This document shows, one piece after another, positions 9,641-19,420 of a stretch of 29,177 nt of DNA (its first letter is position 1; each line of letters starts with the position of its first letter). The DNA is taken from assembly GCA_036897095.1 (NCBI GenBank), contig JAYMSP010001752.1, positions 1-29,177 on the forward strand, in the 5' to 3' direction. A program made the position numbers and the translations under genes. This DNA comes from Plantago elongata. Taxonomy: Eukaryota > Streptophyta > Magnoliopsida > Lamiales > Plantaginaceae. Under the pieces are notes generated by a model, which saw only the letters and a list, made by a program, of their open reading frames with translations, was not told where the DNA came from and did no database searches.

Positions 9641-11163
9641 GCAGATAACCATGTTGCATCACAAGAGGATCAGGGAGATTGTGCTCGGATAACTCAAGTT
9701 CAACCACATCCGATTCAAGAAATTTTAGCTAGCTATCCGGGTGATCCAGAGGTTACTACTTTATTAGCTAGATCCTTACTTCCCACACAAGGTCATGAGG
9801 ACTGCACTCAGGTTGATGGCATACTTAGGTGGAAGGGCAGGATTGTGGAGGGAACTCAGGGATGTATAAGGACTAAGATATTACAATCCATCCATTCTTC
9901 TTCCATTGGTGGTCACTCTGGCATTCATTCCACTTGTATGAGAGCTAACACTCTATTTTACTGGAAGGGGCTTAAACATGATATTGAAGAATTCATCATG
10001 AGTTGTGATGTTTGCAAGCAATGTAAGACTAAGAATGTCTCTTCACCAGGCTTATTGCAACCATTAGAAATTCCCATCCTACCTTGGTAAGTATCTCTAT
10101 GGATTTTATTGAAGGTCTTCCTCTCTCACCAAGCAAGAAAGTTATCTGGGTTATAGTTGACAGACTTACCAAGATTGCCCACTTTATTACTCCCAGTCAC
10201 CCTTATATTGCAGAATCACTTGCAAATATCTTCTTGAACCAAATTCACAGGCTACATAGCTTGCCTGAAAGCATCATAAGTGATAGGGATGTTGCTTTCA
10301 CAAGTGATTTCTGGCGTGAGTTCTTCAAATTTTTGGATACTAAGCTTCACATGAGCACAACTTATCATCCTCAAAGTGATGGCCAAATTGAACGAGTCAA
10401 CTGTTGTTTGGAGACATATCTCCGTTATATAATCCACCAACAACAAGGCAAGTGGTCACACTGGTTATCCATGGTTGAGTGGTGGTATAATTCTTCTTAT
10501 CACCACTCCCTCAAGACATCTCCATTCGAAGCATTGTATGGATATCCACCACCACATATGGCACTTCGTCCTTATTTTCAGACTACTAATACTCAAGCTC
10601 AAGCAATGGTACTGGATTGCCAACTGATGCTGCACACACTCTGGGAAAATTTTCGCTAGGCACAGGAAAGAATGAAACTCAATGCTGATAAAAATCGCAC
10701 TGAACGAGAATTCTAGGTTGATGATAAGGTTTTTTTGTGTATTCACCCTTTTAGTCCTGGAAAAGCTTTTCTAAAGCGTCGAACCAAGTTTTCCATCAAA
10801 TACTATGGTCCCTTCACTATTTTGGCTCGTATTGGTCTTGTAGCTTATCAGTTGGAGCTATTGAAGGGTTTTCGACTTCATGATGTTTTCCATGTTTCTC
10901 TCCTTAAGAAACAAATCAAATTGAAGTACACTCCTATCCCTACATTACCACAACTTCTGCAAATGGTGAAGCTCGTATTTGTACTGTCAAGGTACTTGAT
11001 CGACGAGTTCTCAAACTCCGTTCTCGTACCATTGAAGAATGGCTCATCTAGTGGAGTCACTTACCCTTAGATGCTCCGACTTGGGAGAAATTGGCTACCA
11101 TATAGAGTCAATTTTAGACATTTCCCCTATCTTGAGGACAAGACAATTGTAAGGGGAGGGTAA
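9641..11163 (+). pseudogene. gypsy integrase with chromodomain-like tail
   Basis: The zinc-binding domain is at 9845-10090 (HSSSIGGHSGIHSTC, then CDVCKQC). The catalytic core at 10084-10659 keeps the first Asp in VIVDRLTKIAHF, the second in SDRDVAFTS and the Glu in HPQSDGQIERVN, so the DDE triad is visible. A C-terminal region (VFLCIHPFSPGKAF, then KYYGPFTILARIGLVAYQLEL and HDVFHVSLLKK) runs to about 10920. After a frame change near 10960 a chromodomain-like tail follows (TIEEWLI, W, then APTWEKLATI). Stops interrupt it at 10088, 10657, 10714, 11049 and 11103. The chromodomain would direct insertion to heterochromatin. Confidence 0.87.
11151..11163 (+). promoter_or_regulatory. polypurine tract of the small gypsy element
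   Basis: AAGGGGAGGGTAA sits immediately before the TG of the 3' LTR. It primes plus-strand cDNA synthesis and fixes the inner LTR edge. Confidence 0.85.
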
Positions 11164-11611
11164 TGTTACGATTGCAATTTCTCATTTTATTTACCGTACC
11201 GTAATTTCGTTTTATCTGTTTCTACCATTGTGTAAATAAACCGTTAGACTCTCAATAACTTCATGTGGGAGATAAGGACACCTGTCACACTACACAAGCT
11301 AATTTCTCTCTACCTTCATGTATACGAGAGTTTACATCAGGAAGGTTTTATGCGGATGATTGAGGTATTATTCCTCAATCGTCATCTCTCTACTTTCTCG
11401 ATCATTTCATTATCTTCATTCCTTCTAATTTCAATTTCATAACAGGTGTTTCTGAAATTCCCTGAATCAAGGAGATTGGCTGATTGTTGCTTTCCGATTA
11501 GCTAATATTTCTATTTGTTGTAATCATGATTTGGTTGTAACTTTGCATACTTTGGTTATAGTCCATACTAACTGAAGAGTCTATTTATCGAGCATATTTC
11601 GGTTCATAACA
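11164..11611 (+). repeat. 3' LTR of the small gypsy element
   Basis: It starts TGTTACGATT directly after the polypurine tract and ends GGTTCATAACA. The TGTTA/TAACA ends form a perfect 5-bp inverted repeat. The 448-bp length fits a Reina-like LTR. The partner 5' LTR is missing through truncation. Confidence 0.8.
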
Positions 11612-11829
11612 TCATCTTCTTTCATTGATCAAACTGTTCTATCGGCTTCCTGTTTATATTTGTGTGTTAGGAGTAAAATATCAAAACTAATTTGTTTTAA
11701 CAAATATTTAATTGCTCTCAATCGTTGTAGTAGCTTGATTAATTCCCTAGAGATCGATCACGAGTGAGGCTTTAGTCAATAACTACAACTTATTCTATAT
11801 TGATTTTTAGAGTACAATTTGAGCTCATC
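11612..11829. other. unassigned AT-rich spacer
   Basis: Nothing is recognised between the end of the gypsy LTR and the LINE fragment. It may be pre-insertion DNA or further decayed LINE sequence. Confidence 0.4.
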
Positions 11830-12140
11830 AGAAAGCCGATATCAATCAAGTTACCTTCCAAAATACGGACAGAGAAATCTGACATAGAGCTCAGATCAAG
11901 AGGGTTTCCTCAAAGTCACCCCAATCACCCAAGGAGACAAAAATTGGCACATACACACAACCTCTAATCTCATCCCACAACACCAACCCCTTCCCTCTAC
12001 TACACTTTGCATAGACAAAAGTACAAAAAATAGGGTCGTGATACAGCGGAGAAAAAAGTTTACATTGTAAAACCTGATCATGGTCCACTAAAACTATCAC
12101 ATTAGTAGAGGAGTTAGAAAAAAACCCAAATTTTGTTGCT
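11830..12140 (-). pseudogene. LINE (non-LTR retrotransposon) endonuclease fragment
   Basis: The minus strand translates to VDHDQVLQCKLFSPL, then FCTFVYAKCSRGKGLVLWDEIR and, after a frame change, a GDWGDFEE stretch and SDFSVRILEGNLIDIGF. These match the order of the apurinic endonuclease-like domain of plant L1-type LINEs: TxVYAKC block, LW..LR, GGDF block, DFxxxIxxxxLIDLxF block. An upstream KIWVFF block lies near 12120-12135. Only about 100 codons remain, with at least two frame breaks and no RT. The match is from memory of the family and no search was run. Confidence 0.62.
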
Positions 12141-12324
12141 AGAATTGAAAACCAAATTATTCATGACAAACATCTTAGTATATAAAAAAATGGTTCAAAG
12201 CTACCATGGGTTCCAACAAACAAGATAACATCCAAATTTACATTTTAGGAGTATTTAAAAACCAACCACTTTGTTGGAAGTTTTATGTGACTGTTTTTAT
12301 TGATAAAAGTATGAATAGTCTTTT
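12141..12324. other. unassigned spacer left of the copia LTR
   Basis: AT-rich, with no gene. Bases just left of 12325 (CTTTT) would be the 5-bp target duplication, but the right copy is outside the window. Confidence 0.4.
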
Positions 12325-13766
12325 TGTTAGGAATATCTGTTAGTATTTTTGTTCAATCACCATATGACTTATCTTAGTACAGAAATGTGACTAGTACTCT
12401 TAGCTCACTTGAACATTGTAAAATAGGAAATCACTAAGTATTTAGTCTAGTAAAACTTGTATCAGGATTATTAGGTATCTGAATGTAATTTTATATTCTG
12501 AAGAAGGCCATGGAGAAGGATCATAGCAATGGATTTTAATCGAAGATTGAAGACTGAAGATTGCACAAGTTTATGAAGACTAAAAGATTAAGTGTCCTCA
12601 GATAGACTATGATCAGAAATCATATTGTATAGTGTCTACATTGAACAAAACAAGTCTATGAACATAAGACATCATCGAGAACAGGAACATGTGAGCTTTC
12701 GGAAAGCCTCATGTGTCAGTTGAGACTACAGGACAAGAAATAGTACAATGCAGTTATATCACCGGCTAGAAAGTCACTCAATGCATAGTTCCTCTGAAAA
12801 TGATAAAGGGACTTTGAGTACTCATTTCGAGATATAAACGGATTGAACTTTTGAGTATGTTCAATGGAAACTATTCAAACGACTCTCATATTCATCTATA
12901 AATATCACCACTTAGAAGTTGAGAAATACACACACGAACTATGCTCATATCTACTCTCAAGCAAGAATTCTCACAAGCATCTCACTACTATTCACCAAGC
13001 TTACTGTTGCGACTGAAAAGCTCGAAGAATCACTAGTAGTTGTAAGTGTCCTGAACATATAACAAGAGATTGTTATTCGTGAAAGAGTTGAACTCTGAGA
13101 TGCCTTTCTGAAGCTCATTCTCCATAACGGATACCAATTACTCGGGTCAGTAAAAGAGAAGCTACCATACATTGAATAAGTGTATCAAGTAATTCTATCT
13201 CTTAAAAGCTCTCTGAAAATATAACTGAAAAGTTATACGAGAAGCTTTCCTGACAATCAACTTATAACCAACACCTTCAACTCGTGGAGTACATGAAGTA
13301 CTTGATTTGGGAAATTAAGGAATAGCTCCAGGGTTATCTTGAATACAAGAAGTACTTGGCTCGAGGATCTAGGGAACAACTTAGGGGGAACATTTGGTTG
13401 GGAACAATTCGTTTGTAGGAGTCTTCGAATATGATTATTGTAAGGAGAACTCAATTATCTGTTCTGGTGAATTCCAGGTCCCAGAAAGGCCGAAGTGGAT
13501 TAGTTGGAGCATTACACCACCTTCAGATACCACTATCCTTGTTGTGTTATTTACTTATTCTTTTATATCTTTCAAGCATAACACATAAGCACATTATTAC
13601 TGCAAAGTACAAAACTCATTTATCTATCGTAATGTCTTCGACTCTCTGAATTTAAGTATCATAAACCCTCCAGTTTCTGAGAAACGGTGTTTATCAACAA
13701 ATGTTTGAAAAGACTATGCATCCCCCTTCCCTCTAGTCTCTTCCTTTGTTGTTATCTAGACCAACA
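12325..13766 (+). repeat. 5' LTR of the copia element
   Basis: It begins TGTTAGGAATAT, the same start as 28158, and ends AGACCAACA two bases before the primer-binding site, giving 1442 bp. The U3 is about 570 bp to the TATA box. R and U5 match the fragment at 8020-8763 and the inverted copy at 28274-29177, which together confirm the 3' edge. Confidence 0.85.
12895..12905 (+). promoter_or_regulatory. TATA box of the copia LTR
   Basis: TCTATAAATAT lies about 570 bp into the LTR. Equivalent motifs lie at 8059-8067 and, inverted, at 29151-29160. Conservation in all three copies supports a promoter; transcription would begin near 12925-12935. Confidence 0.65.
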
Positions 13767-13768
13767 TG

Positions 13769-13783
13769 TGGTATTTGAGCAGG
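13769..13783 (+). promoter_or_regulatory. primer-binding site of the copia element
   Basis: TGGTATTTGAGCAGG differs from the usual plant initiator tRNA-Met complement at two central bases (CA to TT). It sits two bases after the LTR end at 13766. Confidence 0.8.
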
Positions 13784-14020
13784 ATGTTCCCACGATCCTC
13801 CATATAGGTAATGATTTTTGTCGCTTTCCAGGACATTTTAATTTGTGTCTTAAGTGTGCAGGTATGCCTCTAAATGATGCTCTGATTTTGAAGCCCGAGG
13901 ATTATGAGAAATGGAAGAACAACATGATGTTGCATCTGGGAGCTACTAGTGATGAGATGATCTATCTCATCAAGGAAGGACCTATCAAAATTAGATAGCT
14001 CAAACAAGTTATTGGAGTGT

Positions 14021-14910
14021 CGAGCGAATTGCACTTTTGGTCCCTAAGTCGCCGTCCTCTTCGATTATTGTCCCCATTTTTCATAGTTTGTAAATACGGT
14101 CCCCAATTCCCCCCCCCCCCTTGCCAAATACATTTAGTTGGACAAGCGTCGAGATCTCCTTAATTCCAGTTGTATTCTCATTTAAAAATTCTAAAATTAA
14201 ATTCAAAAATAAAAAAATTGAGATAGAGCTCCAAAATTTTGAATTCAACAAAAATATCAAAATTCAAATAAAAAATCTCAAAAATTGGGATTTTTTTTCT
14301 AATTACTTCCATAGTTCCATGGATAGAGCATGGAAGCTCCAACAGTGGAGCCTCCCATCCCATGGAAGCTCGTAGATCTAAAGCGGCTCCATATCGAGCT
14401 TCCATAGGATGGGAAGCTCCACTGTTGGAGCTTCCATGGAACCTTCTATGGAGGGAGCTTGGAAACTTCGGCATGATTTCGATCCAACTTCCATCTTTTA
14501 TGAAAGAAATTTAAAAAAAATGAATTTCAGGAAGAAGATTAGAGAAGTGAATTTGTTGGAGTTGTGGATATAGCATGTCAGATTTATGAAGATGGTATCA
14601 TTGTTTCAATAATCCATAAAAATGGAAGCTCCATGGTCATGGAATCTTAAGTTTCAAGCTCTTCAATGAAGTCTTAAATTAAGAATAAGAAGAAGACAAA
14701 TAAATAAAGTGAAAATTAATTTTAAATAATGATGTGGCGATGATTTGAGTGATTTGGTGTTCATCAGGCTTCCGTATGAGGTAAGGGGATCAAATACGTA
14801 CATTATACGAAGCACAATACGAAATTTGGGATGAAATGTGCAAAGCCTAAAAGATGGGGACCAAAATCAAAGAGGACTGTGGCTTAGGGGACGTAAAGTG
14901 CATTTCTCTC
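14021..14910. mobile_element. non-autonomous Mutator-like DNA transposon (MULE) nested in gag
   Basis: The element is flanked by the 9-bp direct duplication TTGGAGTGT (14012-14020 and 14911-14919). Its ends are inverted repeats of about 65 bp at roughly 80% identity, both carrying the pattern GAGxGAAxTGCACTTT...GTCC. A 9-bp target duplication with long terminal repeats is the Mutator superfamily signature. It is 890 bp, carries no transposase, and has a long internal hairpin. Its removal rejoins the gag frame (VIGV to YDGRR). Confidence 0.9.
14329..14438. repeat. 44-nt-arm inverted repeat (hairpin) inside the MULE
   Basis: The arms 14329-14372 and 14395-14438 are complementary at 42 of 44 positions, with a 22-nt loop. 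The motif GGAAGCTCC recurs within and near the arms. Transcription in either direction would fold into a stable stem. Confidence 0.93.
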
Positions 14911-15479
14911 TTGGAGTGTATGATGGTCGAAGAACCACTGACAAGGATGCTGAAGGTAGTGACACCTCTACTAGTGATAGTGGTCGTATTGCTACTGGTT
15001 AAGTTGAGTATGAAGACAAGCCTCGTGAACTCTGGACATTGGAAGATTCCAAGAGACACATGTTGGATGGTCAAGCTCGTAGCGTCATCATTCGATCCAC
15101 ACCAGAGCATATACAATGCAAACTGTGGTGTAAAAATGGCGAAGGTTGCCTGGCAATTGATTGAATAAATCTGTGCCAAAATTGAGAAAACCAACGAAAA
15201 CAAGTTTGGAGTTCTAAACTGAAGTTTCAAATTTTCAAACAAGGTCCCACTGAAACTCTGGAAGAACTTGATTTTCGGTTTACTACTCTCATGAGTGATA
15301 TGACTGCACTTGGAGAAAGTGATAGATATTCGTATTCTGAGAAGGTGAAAACCATCGTCATAAGTTTGAACCAGAATTGGGAACATATCCAATATTTCTA
15401 TTTCAACCAGTGAATACCACAAATCACACCAGTGGAACTCTTTTCACATTTAGCCACTATGAACTATGAGACAATCCAA

Positions 15480-16564
15480 CTATGTTTTTAAAATCGGATC
15501 GGGCCGGCCGGCCCGACCGGTTCGGCCGTGAAATCACTCCAAAGAGGCCTGTTGTAGCTCAAAAACTAGCAAAAAACTGGATCCCAAAAAACCGCTCGAG
15601 CCAGCGGAAAGCCGGATCGACCCGGCGAACCAGGAACCGACAAACTGCCGGCTCGAGCGAATTTAAAAAAAAAAACACAAACAGCCATTCTTTCAGGCTT
15701 TCAGGCGTCTTATTTATTTCTTCTTCAGTTCTTCCGCCATTCTTCTCCTTTTTCCTTCTTCCACCGGTCATTCTTCTCCACTTGTCGGCCTCAGCCAGGT
15801 CGCGGCACTCGGAGGTGAGAAAGGGGCGGCGCTCCTTGGGCTTCTTCTTCTCGTTGGCTTTCATGGTAGAGTCGATTCAGCATCTTCTTCTTGGGCTTCT
15901 TCTTCTTCTTCTTCTGGCGCCACTTGTCGGCTTACGAGCCATGGCAAACGTTTTCTGGTGGTGTTCGGAGGTTTAAATGGAGGTGAAGTAGTCGATGGGT
16001 CATGGGCTGTAGAGAGATTTGATTGGATTCTGATTTGGGGGAATTTGAATGTACAGTTATAAACCCTAACAGTTTGTTTTGGAGTGAAGGAGGAAGAAAA
16101 GAAATTTATTTGGGAAGGAAAAAGGCAAGTTGGAGGAGTCGTTGAGGGAAATAATTTGTGTATAATGGTACATAACATCCAATAAGAAAAGCTAAAATAG
16201 CTTTCATGTGAAAGTGATATATATGTTACTGCTAATAATGGACCAACTTGCTGGTTTAATGCTCTGTCATGCTCATGTTCTGACCTCCAAGCATGACCCA
16301 AAACTGTTTGCTTTTCTGCTTGTCACATTATTCATTTTATCAAAAAAAATTCCCAATTCTATGCTGAATTTCTCACTCAATTAATTCAAATTAGTATTGT
16401 CCCACTAAAATTGTATGTAAATATGTATATAAAATATTTATAATATTATATATGACGTCATACCGGTGTAAACGGCTCAAAAACGGCCCAACCGGTCCGA
16501 CCCTGATTGAACCCTTTTTATGGGGTGAGCGGCTCAATTGTCCAGTCCGGCTTTTAAAACATAG
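15480..16564. mobile_element. TIR DNA transposon with captured gene fragment, nested in gag
   Basis: The ends CTATGTTTTxAAAA and TTTTAAAACATAG are inverted, followed on both sides by CGG-rich subterminal sequence. The flanking duplication is CAATCCAA (8 bp) if the terminal C belongs to the element, or CAATCCAAC (9 bp) if not. The 8-bp reading gives symmetric ends and would fit hAT; the 9-bp reading would fit Mutator. It has no transposase and contains an antisense exon-like stretch at 15775-15942. Removing it rejoins the gag frame (NYETIQ to RGLDVV). Confidence 0.85.
15775..15942 (-). pseudogene. ISY1: captured fragment resembling the N-terminus of splicing factor ISY1
   Basis: From an ATG at 15942 the minus strand reads MAR, then a rearranged Lys/Arg-rich stretch with one stop. 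From about 15863 it gives MKANEKKKPKERRPFL, TSECRDLAEADKWR, ending at 15775. The ERRPxLxSECRDLxEADKWR pattern is, as I remember it, the N-terminus of ISY1, a component of the spliceosome NTC complex. Similarity ends abruptly after KWR, where transposon sequence begins. The upstream part (15943-16080) looks like a plant 5' leader with an AAACCCTAA telo-box on the plus strand. A fragment this short cannot work as ISY1. No database check was possible. Confidence 0.72.
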
Positions 16565-17119
16565 CAATCCAACGTGGTTTGGATGTAGTTGAGAAGTTGC
16601 AAAGTGTTGCTCTAGTCACACAAGCTACTTCTGGAAAGAAGGATTCCAAGGAAGTGTCTGAAAAAAATGCTCTTGTTGTTCGACACATGAAGAAATATGT
16701 GAGTCAAGAGATAGAAAGGACAAAAGCAAAGGAGATCTGAAAAAGCATCCCGGCCCAAACTATCATTAGTACAAGAACATTCAAATGAACAACTCTTTAA
16801 ACAACCCCACTCAGAAATCTGTTAGTACTGAAGTTGCCGAAATTGGAAATGATATATGCTTCTTTTGTAAGAAACCTGGTCCCTTCAAACATGATTGTCC
16901 TGCTTTTAACAAGCTCAAGAGAAGTGACAAAGAGGAGAGAAGAACTTTCAAAAGGACTCAGAGGGCCTTGTTCACTGAAGAGAGAAAGAAGATCCAAATT
17001 CAACTTGATGCTTTGGATATTGAGTCAGAATCTGATGATGAAGATTCAGATGACCCAAAACTACCATCACCAGAATTGTGTAGGATGATGTAATTGACTT
17101 TGGTCAGAAGAAGAATGAC

Positions 17120-18313
17120 TTGTGTGGAGTTGCTGAGATAATGGGTCCCGACATCTCCAACATTGAAATATGCCTTATGGCTGATGTGGTAACTAACACT
17201 TCACAATACGTATGTTATGAGAGTGATGATGATGGTATTAATGATTTGGAATTGGTCAAAAGTGAACTTGATCGATATGAAAGAGAATTTTCGGTTGTTG
17301 AATCCAAAACCAAGATTCTGGAAGAATGCAAAGAAACTCTTGAAAAAAGAGGTTTCTAAGTTGACCAAGTTATCTGAGAGAATGGATGCTGAAATAACAT
17401 CTCTACAGTCTCAGATATCAGAGAATGAAAATTCTCATAAACTGATCTTGAATGATCTAAATAAGAAGATGAAGAAGCTTCTTTCTGAAAATGATGAACT
17501 CAAAAAGAAAGAAATTTTTTTCAAATCATTCGTCAAAGCTAGTGACACTCTGATGGAGGTTCAATCATATTTGAGAGATCCTTTTGAGAAAGTCGGACTT
17601 GGACTTAATGCCCAATCAAGTAGCTCCACTCCTCTGAAAAAGAGTGAAGAAATGTTGACCTTTCTAAAAAGTCAACATAAAGGTTCCAAAGAAACCTATA
17701 GCATTGGTCAGAAAGCTAAGGTTCTTGACAAAGGAAAGACAGCTGCATCCAAACCATTGAAGGGACAACAAGTCCCAAGAAACTTGTGGAAAAGGTTTCT
17801 GAAAAGAAACATGATCCTCAGGCTTGTGATCATCCATATTGTTGTATTACTAGGAAGGGAAGTATTGCAGGACTTGGCGTATTTCCCAATGTACCATTTT
17901 ATGGATATAAGGATGGTGCAGAAACTAGTAAGGCTGCTGAAAATCGTGTTCAAAAAGCTAATGGTGTTCGAAATGGTATTGGCTATCGTGCTATCGGGAA
18001 AGTCCTCATGCAACAATATAAAGAAGGAGAAGAATGATGGTGGAAAGCTAGAATTTCTTATAGCAGTTATCAGAAGTGGAAGCAATCTCAAGGAATTGAA
18101 AAACTGAATGCCAGAGCTAGAAGAAACTTGGCCAAGAAGACTAAGCTTGCTGAAAAGCAAACTCAGAAACCTGACAAGTCTCTGAAGCCACTACGAAGAA
18201 CACCAAGGAACACTCCAAGAAGGAAAATAGATCTTAAATCTAATGATTCTAAAATACCTCCTTATGTTCCAAGTAGACAAAAACCTATTCCTAAGATATT
18301 CATTCAAACATGA
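17120..18313 (+). pseudogene. Sirevirus-type gag C-terminal coiled-coil and linker
   Basis: After the knuckle comes NIEICLMADVV, an acidic patch (YESDDDGIND), and a coiled coil of about 100 residues (KLSERMDAEITSLQSQISENENS, NKKMKKLLSENDELKKKE). Then DPFEKVGLGLNAQ and a basic Pro/Lys-rich tail ending near 18313 (KSLKPLRRTPRNTPRRK). Long coiled-coil extensions after the gag knuckle are typical of Sireviruses and may mediate assembly. The frame changes near 17360, 17790 and 18040, so no intact product exists. Confidence 0.72.
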
Positions 18314-18370
18314 ATTCTCACAGGAAGAACGTTTAGTCTAGATGGCACAAACCTAACTCTTTCTTCTATT

Positions 18371-18562
18371 GTGCAGATCACTTTTTGGACTAAGGCTCAA
18401 TGGCTCTTTGATAGTGGATGCGGAAAGCACATGACAGGAGACAAAGCAAACTTGGTCGATTATAGAATATGTAATACTGGACCAAACATCAGGTTGTTGA
18501 GGAGAATTAAATCCTTCCATAGGATTTGGCAACATCAAGTTAGGATCCCTTACAATCTCTGA
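18371..18562 (+). pseudogene. copia aspartic protease
   Basis: The active site is WLFDSGCGKHMTGDKANL with the catalytic Asp at about 18410. Copia proteases usually carry Ser where this has Gly (DSGCG). The frame is lost near 18480, after which FGNIKLGSLTISDVL-like sequence continues in another frame to about 18580. It would cleave the gag-pol polyprotein if intact. Confidence 0.85.
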
Positions 18563-18581
18563 CGTATTACATATTAAAGGT

Positions 18582-19420
18582 TTGAAATATATTCTTCTTA
18601 GCATGAGCCAGTTTGCAGATAGGGGATATTTAGTGAAAATCAAATTGAAGTTCTGCAAATTGTTTAGCAATGAGTCAAAGCAGACAGTCTTGGTTGCTCG
18701 GCAGAAAGGAAGTCCATATGTCGTTGATTGGACATCTGCCACAACTGAAGAATATCTCGTAGTGAGTCAATCAGGTCACACTGAAGAACACTGGTTATGG
18801 CACAAAAGAATGAGTCACTCGAATTTCAAAACTCTGAACAAACTTGCCAAGAAAGAGTTAGTGGTTGGATTACCTAAAAGAAATTTTAGAAAAGATGGTG
18901 TCTGCTCTCCTTGTCAATTAGGGAAACAATCCAAAACCTCTTTCATGTCCAAAACCAGGCATTCATGTGTTAGACCACTGCAACTATTACACATGGATCT
19001 TTTTACTAGTTATGTAGGCAAGAAGTATGGTATGGTGATTTTAGATGACTTCTCTTGGTTTTCCTAGGTTGTCTTTTTTAAACAAAAATCTGATGCTAGG
19101 GTGGAGATACTAAACTTGTTGAACAAGTTTGAATTCATAAAAAATGACAAGGTATATGCAATCTAAACATATCATTGTACTGAATTTGTCAACCGGTACA
19201 TAAAAGAGTTTTGTACCTGCAAAGGTATACAACATCAACTATCTTCTGTAAGAACACCACAACAAAATGGTGTTGCTGAAAGGAACAATTGAACTCTTAA
19301 AGAAGCTGCAAGGACTATGCTAGCTGACACTAAAATAAGTGAAATTTATTAGGTTGAAGTTGTAAACACAACATGCTATACTCAGAATGATAAAACATCT
19401 GAAAGTGTTTGGTTGTAGAT
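18582..19420 (+). pseudogene. copia GAG-pre-integrase and integrase
   Basis: The zinc-binding pre-integrase domain has WHKRMSHSNF, KLAKKELV, then CSPCQLGKQSKTSF (18795-18945). The core begins with LLHMDLF (first Asp) and ILDDFSWF. A stop follows at 19065, where the family has Trp. The second catalytic Asp block reads TYHCTEFVN at about 19168-19194, with Tyr where an Asp is expected. The third block is RTPQQNGVAERN (about 19252-19290), containing the Glu. Further stops lie at 19288 and 19351. A lost catalytic Asp means that repairing the frame alone would not restore activity. Confidence 0.85.

Larger units (their letters stand above)
8757..11611 (+). mobile_element. 5'-truncated small Ty3/gypsy (Reina-like chromovirus) element
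   Basis: The element begins abruptly at the RT motif MPFRLTNATATF (8762), with no gag, protease or 5' LTR. It keeps the RT end, RNase H, integrase with a chromodomain-like tail, a polypurine tract and a 448-bp 3' LTR. The integrase and tail differ from those of the minus-strand gypsy at 1-8014, so it is a different lineage. The short LTR and C-terminal motif suggest Reina, but this is from memory of the family. Confidence 0.85.
13863..17093 (+). pseudogene. copia gag, interrupted by two DNA transposons
   Basis: The likely start is the ATG at 13863 (MPLNDALILKPEDYEKWK). It reads as three segments. The first, 13863-14020, ends at the Mutator-like element. The second, 14920 to about 15480, is the gag capsid domain (WTLEDSKRHMLDG, KLKFQIFKQGPTETLEELDFRFTTLM, then LFSHLATMNYE). 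The third, from about 16574, ends in a zinc knuckle. The reading frame joins across both insertions when each is removed with one target copy. In the knuckle (CFFCKKPGPFKHDC, about 16858-16899) the conserved His is Pro. Stops occur at 13996 and in the second segment. Confidence 0.85.

Noticed and set aside
14105..14122. C-run as a functional signal
   Set aside because: Simple homopolymer, likely slippage or sequencing-sensitive.
14847..15422. 191-codon minus-strand open frame
   Set aside because: It is antisense to the gag capsid region and starts inside the MULE end; no domain, low-complexity Ser/Thr.
15482..15976. 165-codon plus-strand frame in the TIR element
   Set aside because: It begins at the transposon edge and is antisense to the ISY1-like fragment; composition is biased by the GC-rich subterminal repeat and CTT runs.
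17708..18160. 150-codon minus-strand open frame
   Set aside because: Antisense to the gag tail region; no motif.
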